In this document: piece after piece, positions 58,145-64,000 of the stretch
Position numbering within the stretch: the stretch's first letter is position 1
Layout of the letters: each line of letters begins with the position of its first letter
Assembly (NCBI RefSeq): GCF_003696305.1
Contig: NZ_RFFK01000011.1
Location: 62,001-126,000, forward strand
Length of the DNA: 64,000 nucleotides
Direction of reading: 5' to 3'
Origin: Pseudomonas sp. AOB-7
GTDB lineage: Bacteria > Pseudomonadota > Gammaproteobacteria > Pseudomonadales > Pseudomonadaceae
Notes under the pieces: generated by a model
The model's input: only the letters and a program-made list of their open reading frames with translations
What the model was told of the DNA's origin: nothing
The model's database searches: none
Made by a program: the position numbers and the translations under genes

Positions 58145-58194
58145 CCTGACGGCACCGCGTCGCCACCCGGCGGCGCGGCTACCCGAGCCCTCCG

Positions 58195-58890
58195 ATGATT
58201 TTCGATCTCCACGGATTCGGCCCCGCCCTGGCCGCCGGCACCCTGATGACCATCCAACTGGCGCTCTCCGCGCTGGCGGTGGGCCTGGTGCTCGGCCTGC
58301 TCGGCGCGCTGGCCAAAACTTCGCCGTACAAGCCGCTGCAGTGGCTCGGCGGCAGCTACTCGACCATAGTCCGCGGCGTGCCCGAACTGCTCTGGGTGCT
58401 GCTGATCTACTTCGGCACGGTCAACCTGATGCGCAGCCTGGCCGACCTGCTCGGCATCGAGAGCCTGGAGCTCTCCGCCTTCGCCGCCGGCACCATCGCC
58501 CTCGGCCTGTGCTTCGGCGCCTACGCCACCGAGGTGTTCCGCGGCGCCATCCTGGCCATCCCCAAGGGCCACCGCGAAGCCGGCCTGGCCCTCGGCATGT
58601 CCAAGGGACGCATCCTCTGGAAGCTGATCCTGCCGCAGATGTGGCGCATCGCCCTGCCCGGCCTGGGCAACCTGTTCATGATCCTGATGAAGGACACCGC
58701 GCTGGTGTCGGTGATCGGCCTGGAAGAGATCATGCGCCGCTCGCAGATCGCCGTGACCGCCAGCAAGGAGCCCTTCACCTTCTATATGGTCGCCGCCTTC
58801 ATCTACCTGGGCCTGACCGTTCTCGCCATGATCGGCCTGCATTTCCTCGAGAAGCGCGCCAGCCGCGGCTTCGTCCGGAGCGCCTCATGA
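58195..58890 (+). CDS. Amino acid ABC importer permease (HisQ/AotQ-like)
   Basis: A 231-residue inner-membrane permease with five hydrophobic helices. The EAA loop is around HREAGLALGMSKGRILWKL, and the GTLMTIQLALSALAVGLVLG start is typical of the HisQ family. It pairs with the next permease, whose ATG overlaps its stop by 4 bp (58887-58890). Confidence 0.9.
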   Translation: MIFDLHGFGPALAAGTLMTIQLALSALAVGLVLGLLGALAKTSPYKPLQWLGGSYSTIVRGVPELLWVLLIYFGTVNLMRSLADLLGIESLELSAFAAGTIALGLCFGAYATEVFRGAILAIPKGHREAGLALGMSKGRILWKLILPQMWRIALPGLGNLFMILMKDTALVSVIGLEEIMRRSQIAVTASKEPFTFYMVAAFIYLGLTVLAMIGLHFLEKRASRGFVRSAS

Positions 58891-59576
58891 ACTGGGAAGT
58901 CATCATCAAATGGCTGCCGCGCCTGTCCGAAGGCGCGCTGCTGACCCTGGAGCTGGTGGCCATCGCCGTCATCGCCGGCCTGATCCTCGCCCTGCCCATG
59001 GGCATCGCCCGCGCCTCCAAGCACTGGTACGTGCGCGCCCTGCCCTACGGCTACATCTTCTTCTTCCGCGGCACGCCGCTGCTGGTGCAGCTGTTTCTGG
59101 TCTACTACGGCCTGGCCCAGTTCGACGCCGTGCGCCAGGGCCCGCTCTGGCCCTACCTGCGCGACCCCTACTGGTGCGCGATCATCACCATGACCCTGCA
59201 CACCGCCGCCTATATCGCCGAGATCCTGCGCGGCGCCATCCAGGCGGTGCCGCCGGGCGAAGTGGAGGCGGCGCGCGCGCTGGGCATGTCGCGGGCCAAG
59301 ACCATGCTCTACATCGTCCTGCCGCGCGCCGCGCGCATCGGCCTGCCGGCCTACAGCAACGAGGTGATCCTGATGCTCAAGGCCAGCGCCCTGGCCAGCA
59401 CCGTGACCCTGCTGGAGCTGACCGGCATGGCGCGCACCATCATCGCCCGCACCTACCTGCCGGTGGAGATCTTCTTCGCCGCCGGGCTGTTCTACCTGGC
59501 CATCGCCTTCGTCCTGGTACGCGCCTTCCGCCTGCTGGAACGCTGGCTGCGCGTCGACGCCTGCCAGGGCCGCTGA
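58887..59576 (+). CDS. Amino acid ABC importer permease (HisM/AotM-like)
   Basis: A 229-residue partner permease: GALLTLELVAIAVIAGLILA, RGTPLLVQLFLVYYG and the EAA loop GEVEAARALGMSRAKTM are canonical HisM features. It is last in the four-gene importer operon. An 81-bp gap with a GGCCCG-type palindrome separates it from the methyltransferase gene. Confidence 0.9.
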   Translation: MNWEVIIKWLPRLSEGALLTLELVAIAVIAGLILALPMGIARASKHWYVRALPYGYIFFFRGTPLLVQLFLVYYGLAQFDAVRQGPLWPYLRDPYWCAIITMTLHTAAYIAEILRGAIQAVPPGEVEAARALGMSRAKTMLYIVLPRAARIGLPAYSNEVILMLKASALASTVTLLELTGMARTIIARTYLPVEIFFAAGLFYLAIAFVLVRAFRLLERWLRVDACQGR

Positions 59577-59657
59577 GCAGCGCCGGGCCGTCGCCCCTCG
59601 ACGGCCCGCCGCGCAAAACCTAGAATCCGCGGCTCCCGGTTCCGCCCGCCGCGTACC

Positions 59658-60872
59658 ATGACCGAGCCCATCCTCTCCGCCGAGCAGCTGCTCGCCCGCT
59701 TCCAGGCGCTGGACGTCTTTCTCGTCCGCCACCAGGCGCTGTGGCGGCCCAAGCCCTTCGTCCAGCTGCAACTGCCCTGGGAGCGCGAACTGCCGCAGCT
59801 GGCCGCCTGGCTGCGCGCACGCACGCTGCAGCAGGCCGAGGCCAGCCACGGCAGGCCCTGGGAGCTGGACGCACCGGCGCCCTTCGCCGAACTCGCGACC
59901 CAGGCCAAGGCGCTCGCCGCATTGGGCGAACTGCCGCAGACGGCGATCGACGCGCGCCCGGCCCGCCTCGCCGTGGACATCCCCGGACGCAAGCTGCAGC
60001 AGATCCAGGCCTTCGCCAGCCGCCTGCAGTTCGCCACACCGGCCGGCCACTGGCTCGACTGGTGCGCGGGCAAGGGCCATCTGGGCCGCTGGCTGGCGCA
60101 TGAGGGGCAACGCCTGACCTGCCTGGAATACGATCCCGCGCTGGTGGCATCCGGCGCCGCCCTGAGCCACCGCCAGGGCCTGGACGCCCGCCATCTGCAG
60201 CAGGACGTGCTCGCCGCCAGCGCCGCCGGGCACCTGCTGGCCGAGCATACGCCGGTGGCCCTGCACGCCTGCGGTGACCTGCACGTGCGCCTGCTGCAGC
60301 TGGCCAGTGCGCGCGGCTGCCGGCAACTGGCGGTGGCGCCCTGCTGCTATAACCGCATCGCCACGCCGCACTACCAGCCGCTGTCCACGGCTGCCCAGGG
60401 CTCGTCCCTGCAGCTGTCGCGCGACGACCTCGGCCTGCCGCTGAGCGAAACCGTCACCGCCGGCGCCCGCGTGCGCCGCCAGCGCGACCAGTCGATGGCC
60501 TGGCGCCTAGCCTTCGACCTGCTGCAGCGCCAGTTGCGCGGCGTCGATCAATACCTGCCCACCCCGCCGTTGGCCGCCGACTGGCTGGCCAAGCCCTTCG
60601 CCCGCTTCTGCCACGACCTCGCCGCCCTGCGCGGCGTGCCGACTCCCGGCGCACAGGACTGGGCCGAACTGGAAGCCCGCGGCTGGCAGCGCCTGGCCGA
60701 GGTGCGCAACCTGGAACTGTTGCGCCACCTGTTCCGCCGCCCACTGGAACTCTGGCTGCTGCTCGACCGCGCCCTGTATCTGCAGGAGCAGGGCTATGCG
60801 GTTCGACTGGGCAGCTTCTGCGACTACCGGCTGAGCCCGCGCAATCTGCTGCTGCTGGCCGAGCGCGCCTGA
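59658..60872 (+). CDS. SAM-dependent methyltransferase (PF13679-type)
   Basis: A 404-residue protein with a central Rossmann methyltransferase domain: SAM motif HWLDWCAGKGHLGRWLA (about residue 130), acidic LEYDP loop, ALHACGDLH and the VAPCCYNRI block. PCCYN-type motifs are seen in the family related to METTL25 and other methyltransferase-like proteins. The C-terminal third is helical and its target is unknown. Confident as methyltransferase fold; no substrate is claimed. Confidence 0.8.
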   Translation: MTEPILSAEQLLARFQALDVFLVRHQALWRPKPFVQLQLPWERELPQLAAWLRARTLQQAEASHGRPWELDAPAPFAELATQAKALAALGELPQTAIDARPARLAVDIPGRKLQQIQAFASRLQFATPAGHWLDWCAGKGHLGRWLAHEGQRLTCLEYDPALVASGAALSHRQGLDARHLQQDVLAASAAGHLLAEHTPVALHACGDLHVRLLQLASARGCRQLAVAPCCYNRIATPHYQPLSTAAQGSSLQLSRDDLGLPLSETVTAGARVRRQRDQSMAWRLAFDLLQRQLRGVDQYLPTPPLAADWLAKPFARFCHDLAALRGVPTPGAQDWAELEARGWQRLAEVRNLELLRHLFRRPLELWLLLDRALYLQEQGYAVRLGSFCDYRLSPRNLLLLAERA

Positions 60873-60887
60873 GTTGCTCACAGAAGC

Positions 60888-60896
60888 TGTGGATAA
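60888..60896 (-). promoter_or_regulatory. DnaA-box-like 9-mer
   Basis: TGTGGATAA, the reverse complement of the consensus TTATCCACA, is a perfect match 16 bp after the methyltransferase stop. A second match to TTATNCACA lies at 61065-61073 (TGTGCATAA). Both sit in the most AT-rich gap of the window. Confidence 0.5.
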
Positions 60897-60955
60897 CTCT
60901 GTTGATGCTTTCTGGGCAAATGCCGCAAGCGCTCTGCCGAATGGCCTCGGAAACG

Positions 60956-60976
60956 ACTGATCATTTTTTGATCAGT
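60956..60976 (+). terminator. AT-rich hairpin with T-rich tail
   Basis: ACTGATCA, TTTTT loop, TGATCAGT, followed by ATTTTTAG. The stem is weak, so termination of the methyltransferase transcript is possible but not certain. The TGATCA palindromes could also bind a protein. Confidence 0.45.
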
Positions 60977-61122
60977 ATTTTTAGCCTAGTAAAAACAATA
61001 ACTTGCATAAATCCGTGACACACCGCACAGAGACCGTGCACGAGCGTATCAAGTGCATTGCCATTGTGCATAAGCAAAACCCTGCTGATAGCCGAGCCCG
61101 CAACCAAGCGCCCCGCATAAGC

Positions 61123-61150
61123 TTTACTCGCCCTTGCGAATGGATATAAT
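61123..61150 (+). promoter_or_regulatory. Promoter of tRNA-Thr
   Basis: TTTACT (61123-61128), 16-bp spacer, perfect TATAAT (61145-61150), followed by GC-rich GGCGGCCC, 14 bases before the tRNA. This GC-rich discriminator is usual for stable RNA genes. Confidence 0.65.
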
Positions 61151-61164
61151 GGCGGCCCTTCTGC

Positions 61165-61240
<76 letters not shown>

Positions 61241-61250
61241 CTTACTATCC

Positions 61251-61277
61251 AAGGCCTGCATCAATGCAGGCCTTTTT
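61251..61277 (+). terminator. Terminator after tRNA-Thr
   Basis: AAGGCCTGCA (61251-61260), loop TCAA, TGCAGGCCTT (61265-61274), then TTT: a 10-bp perfect stem 10 bases after the tRNA. Confidence 0.92.
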
Positions 61278-61374
61278 CATTTTCGTAGCGCCCGATCTTC
61301 TATAGCTTGCTCGTTACGCTCCCCGGTTCCGCGAGCGCTTATAGCGAAAGGCTGCCTAACGAGAGGACGAGGAC

Positions 61375-62436
61375 ATGCGCATCCTGATCACCGGCGGCGC
61401 CGGCTTTATCGGCTCGGCTCTGATCCGTCATCTGCTGCAGCACACCGAGCACCAGGTGCTCAATCTCGACAAGCTGACCTATGCCGGCAACCTGGAGTCG
61501 CTTGCCGAAGTGGCCGCCAGCCCGCGCTACCGCTTCGTCCAGGCCGATATCGCCGACAGCGCGCAGGTGGCGCAGACCCTGGCCGAATTCCAGCCGGATG
61601 CGATCATGCACCTGGCCGCCGAATCCCACGTCGACCGCTCCATCGACGGCCCCGCCGCCTTTATCCAGACCAATATCGTCGGCACCTACGCCCTACTGGA
61701 AAGTACCCGCGCCTACTGGCTCGGCCTGAGCGAGGAGCGCAAGGCGACCTTTCGTTTCCACCATATCTCCACCGACGAGGTCTACGGCGACCTGCACGGC
61801 GTCGACGAGCTGTTCGTCGAAACCACCCCCTACGCGCCCAGCTCGCCCTATTCGGCGAGCAAGGCGGCCTCCGATCACCTGGTGCGCGCCTGGCAGCGCA
61901 CCTACGGCCTGCCGGTGCTGATCACCAACTGCTCGAACAACTACGGCCCTTATCATTTCCCCGAGAAGCTGATCCCGCTGATGATCCTCAATGCCCTGGC
62001 GGGCAAGCCGCTGCCGGTGTACGGCAACGGCCAGCAGGTGCGCGACTGGCTCTATGTCGAAGATCACGCCCGCGCCCTGCTCAAGGTGGTGAGCGAGGGC
62101 CAGGTCGGCGAGACCTACAACATCGGCGGCCACAACGAACAGAAGAACCTCGACGTGGTGCAGGCCATCTGCGCCCTGCTGGAAGAGCTGGCCCCCAGCA
62201 AGCCGGCCGGCGTGGCACGCTACGCCGACCTGATCACCTATGTGCAGGACCGTCCTGGGCACGATCTGCGCTACGCCATCGACGCCGGCAAGATCCAGCG
62301 CGAACTGGGCTGGGTACCGCAGGAAACCTTCGCAAGCGGTCTGCGCAAGACCGTGCAGTGGTACCTGGCCAACCTCGACTGGTGCCGCCGCGTGCAGGAT
62401 GGCAGCTATCAGGGTCAGCGACTCGGCGCACTTTAA
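61375..62436 (+). CDS. rmlB: dTDP-glucose 4,6-dehydratase
   Basis: A 353-residue NAD-dependent SDR-type enzyme, second step of dTDP-L-rhamnose synthesis for O-antigen and core. NAD motif GGAGFIGSALIRHLL, catalytic STDEVYGD, and the YxxxK pair Tyr159/Lys163 (SPYSASKAASD) are intact. GAGG-rich DNA precedes ATG 61375. In many pseudomonads rmlD follows, but here a 142-bp repeat element starts directly after the stop codon, then rmlA. Confidence 0.97.
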   Translation: MRILITGGAGFIGSALIRHLLQHTEHQVLNLDKLTYAGNLESLAEVAASPRYRFVQADIADSAQVAQTLAEFQPDAIMHLAAESHVDRSIDGPAAFIQTNIVGTYALLESTRAYWLGLSEERKATFRFHHISTDEVYGDLHGVDELFVETTPYAPSSPYSASKAASDHLVRAWQRTYGLPVLITNCSNNYGPYHFPEKLIPLMILNALAGKPLPVYGNGQQVRDWLYVEDHARALLKVVSEGQVGETYNIGGHNEQKNLDVVQAICALLEELAPSKPAGVARYADLITYVQDRPGHDLRYAIDAGKIQRELGWVPQETFASGLRKTVQWYLANLDWCRRVQDGSYQGQRLGAL

Positions 62437-62578
62437 GGAGCCTGTTGATGACCTGCTGCGCGTCGGCCCTGCTGCGTTAAAAACAGGCTCGGAATGCTCA
62501 TTTACAACTCGTAAACTCCGCTTCCTCGCCTGTTTTTGCCTTGCATGGCTCTAGCTCGCGAGATCCTAAACAGGCTCC
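62437..62578. mobile_element. 142-bp MITE-like element with 10-bp terminal inverted repeats
   Basis: Terminal arms GGAGCCTGTT (62437-62446) and AACAGGCTCC (62569-62578) are exact inverted copies. Internal arms AAAAACAGGC (62479-62488) and GCCTGTTTTT (62528-62537), plus TTTAC-N5-GTAAA (62501-62515), make a multi-hairpin structure. No coding frame. The 7-mer AAGGAGC occurs at both edges (62435-62441 and 62579-62585). Joining the sequence across one copy would restore a normal rmlB stop-ribosome site-rmlA start, so this looks like an insertion. From memory, similar blocks occur scattered in pseudomonad genomes. Confidence 0.7.
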
Positions 62579-62592
62579 AAGGAGCAGGAACA

Positions 62593-63459
62593 ATGAAAGG
62601 CATCATCCTCGCCGGCGGTTCCGGCACCCGGCTGCACCCCATCACCCTCGGCGTGTCCAAGCAGCTGCTGCCGATCTATGACAAGCCGATGATCTACTAC
62701 CCGCTGTCGGTGCTGATGCTCGCCGGCATCCGTGAGATCCTGATCATCTCCACCCCGGAAGACCTGCCCAACTTCCAGAAGATGCTCGGCGACGGCAGCC
62801 CGTTCGGCGTCCGCCTGCAGTATGCCGAGCAGCCCTCGCCGGACGGCCTGGCCCAGGCCTTCCTGATCGGCGAATCCTTTATCGGCGACGATTCGGTGTG
62901 CCTGATCCTCGGCGACAATATCTTCCACGGCCAGCACTTCACCGAGATGCTGCTGCGCGCCGCCAGCCATGACAGCGGCGCCACGGTGTTCGGCTACTGG
63001 GTCAGCGACCCCGAGCGCTTCGGCGTGGTGGAGTTCGACGCCGCCGGCAACGCCCTGTCGATCGAGGAGAAGCCGAACCAGCCGAAGTCCAGCTATGCGG
63101 TCACCGGTCTGTACTTCTACGACAACGACGTGGTGCGCATCGCCAAGGCGGTCAAGCCCTCGCCGCGCGGCGAACTGGAGATCACCGACGTCAACAACGC
63201 CTACCTGGCGCGCGGCGACCTGCGCGTGGAGCGCTTCGGCCGCGGCTTCGCCTGGCTCGACACCGGCACCCACGACAGCCTGCTGGAGGCCTCGCAGTAC
63301 GTGCAGACCATCGAGCACCGCCAGGGGCTGAAGGTCGCCTGCCTGGAGGAGATCGCCTACCAGCACGGCTGGATCGACCGCGAGCAGTTGCTGCGGCGCG
63401 CCAAGGCCTTCGGCAAGACCGGTTACGGCCAGTACCTGTACAAGCTGGCGGAGGAATGA
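62593..63459 (+). CDS. rmlA: Glucose-1-phosphate thymidylyltransferase
   Basis: A 288-residue enzyme making dTDP-glucose, the committed first step to dTDP-L-rhamnose. The nucleotide-binding signature LAGGSGTRLHPITLG, DKPMIYYPLSVLM and the LGDNIFHG and VEFDAAGNALSIEEKP blocks are present. ATG 62593 has GGAG (62581-62584) 8 bases upstream, just outside the inserted element. rmlC starts 2 bp after its stop. Confidence 0.97.
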   Translation: MKGIILAGGSGTRLHPITLGVSKQLLPIYDKPMIYYPLSVLMLAGIREILIISTPEDLPNFQKMLGDGSPFGVRLQYAEQPSPDGLAQAFLIGESFIGDDSVCLILGDNIFHGQHFTEMLLRAASHDSGATVFGYWVSDPERFGVVEFDAAGNALSIEEKPNQPKSSYAVTGLYFYDNDVVRIAKAVKPSPRGELEITDVNNAYLARGDLRVERFGRGFAWLDTGTHDSLLEASQYVQTIEHRQGLKVACLEEIAYQHGWIDREQLLRRAKAFGKTGYGQYLYKLAEE

Positions 63460-63461
63460 GC

Positions 63462-64000
63462 ATGCAGGTGATCCAGACCCGTCTGCCCGAGGTGCTGATC
63501 CTCGAGCCCCAGGTGTTCGGCGACGAGCGCGGCTTCTTCTACGAGAGCTTCAATGCCCGCCGCTTCGCCGAGGCCACCGGGGTGAGCCGCGACTTCGTCC
63601 AGGACAACCATTCGCGCTCGGCCCGCGGCGTGCTGCGCGGCCTGCACTACCAGCTGCAGCAGGCCCAGGGCAAGCTGGTGCGGGTCAGCGCCGGCGAGGT
63701 CTACGACGTGGCGGTGGACCTGCGCCGCAGCTCGCCGACCTTCGGCCAGTGGGTCGGCGCGCACCTGTCGGCCGAGAACAAGCGCCAGCTGTGGGTGCCG
63801 GAAGGTTTCGCCCATGGTTTCCTGGTGCTCAGCGAGTATGCCGAATTCCTTTACAAGACCACCGACTACTATGCCCCAGCCCATGAACGCTGCATCCGCT
63901 GGGACGATGCCAGCCTGGCCATCGACTGGCCGCTGGATGGCCTCACCCCGCAACTGTCGGCCAAGGACCAGAAGGGCCTGAGCCTGCAGGACGCCGAGAC
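63462..64000 (+). CDS. rmlC: dTDP-4-dehydrorhamnose 3,5-epimerase (runs off the window)
   Basis: 179 codons are visible with no stop, so the gene is almost complete; the family is about 181 residues. It is a cupin epimerase of dTDP-rhamnose synthesis. GVLRGLHYQLQQ holds the catalytic His, and VYDVAVDLRRSSPTFGQW, WVPEGFAHGFLVLSE and the YKTTDYY block are conserved. It starts 2 bp after the rmlA stop with GGAGGA just upstream inside rmlA. rmlD may follow beyond the edge. Confidence 0.95.
   Translation, partial: MQVIQTRLPEVLILEPQVFGDERGFFYESFNARRFAEATGVSRDFVQDNHSRSARGVLRGLHYQLQQAQGKLVRVSAGEVYDVAVDLRRSSPTFGQWVGAHLSAENKRQLWVPEGFAHGFLVLSEYAEFLYKTTDYYAPAHERCIRWDDASLAIDWPLDGLTPQLSAKDQKGLSLQDAE

Overview
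The window is about 64 kb of GC-rich bacterial chromosome from a Pseudomonas or very close relative. The evidence is house-keeping gene content and order: ptsP-rppH, ilvA-rpiA, D-2-hydroxyglutarate dehydrogenase divergent from serA, lgt-thyA, secB-grxC-rhodanese, gpmI-envC-ctpA, a his cluster lacking hisG/D/C, asmA-mutY-yggX-tRNA-Phe, and an rml cluster. From memory, this order matches two separate parts of the P. aeruginosa PAO1 chromosome (roughly the PA0305-PA0353 neighbourhood and the PA5126-PA5163 neighbourhood), joined here near 37.2-37.5 kb. Two tRNA genes are present. I see no rRNA, CRISPR array, prophage or complete insertion sequence; this is core chromosome, not an island.

Layout: 1-245 is the end of a RlmI-type rRNA methyltransferase. 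728-5106 is a polyamine-type ABC importer (ATPase, binding protein, two permeases). 5344-9590 holds ilvD, a phosphoesterase, folA (minus) and glpQ. 9695-12583 is a membrane protein plus GTPase pair (DUF2868/DUF3482). 12628-15015 (minus) is a TauE/SafE exporter, lgt and thyA. 15166-21670 holds an NRDE protein, ptsP/rppH, a HAD phosphatase, a DUF2269 membrane protein and ilvA. 21819-25979 holds rpiA, yegP and two SdiA-regulated/CarP-like propeller proteins flanking a CarO/YgiW-like OB-fold protein, then a fumarylacetoacetase-fold hydrolase. 26092-28894 is D-2-hydroxyglutarate dehydrogenase divergent from serA. 28967-33540 holds small and secreted proteins, an EF-Tu-type prolyl hydroxylase homologue and an alpha/beta hydrolase. 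33710-37245 is an AraC regulator divergent from an acyl-homoserine-lactone-acylase-like enzyme.

After the junction: 37451-37530 looks like a sigma-54 promoter driving a very short RNA. It is followed by trmL, secB/grxC/rhodanese (minus), gpmI, envC and ctpA, three tandem orphan solute-binding proteins (minus), hisB-hisH-DUF2164-hisA-hisF (minus), a fatty-acid-hydroxylase-family membrane protein, an LhgO-like oxidase, asmA-mutY-yggX, tRNA-Phe, a basic-amino-acid-type ABC importer, a methyltransferase, tRNA-Thr and rmlB-rmlA-rmlC. rmlC runs off the right edge.

Functional threads: branched-chain amino acid (ilvD, ilvA), serine (serA with D-2-HG dehydrogenase as electron outlet), histidine and thymidylate/folate synthesis; cell-envelope work (lgt, secB, envC, ctpA, asmA, dTDP-rhamnose); and nutrient uptake. 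Most intergenic spaces carry short REP-like palindromes. A 142-bp element with 10-bp terminal inverted repeats sits between rmlB and rmlA, where rmlD would be expected. The most interesting non-coding signals are the sigma-54/short-RNA unit, the rml element and the nested palindromes.
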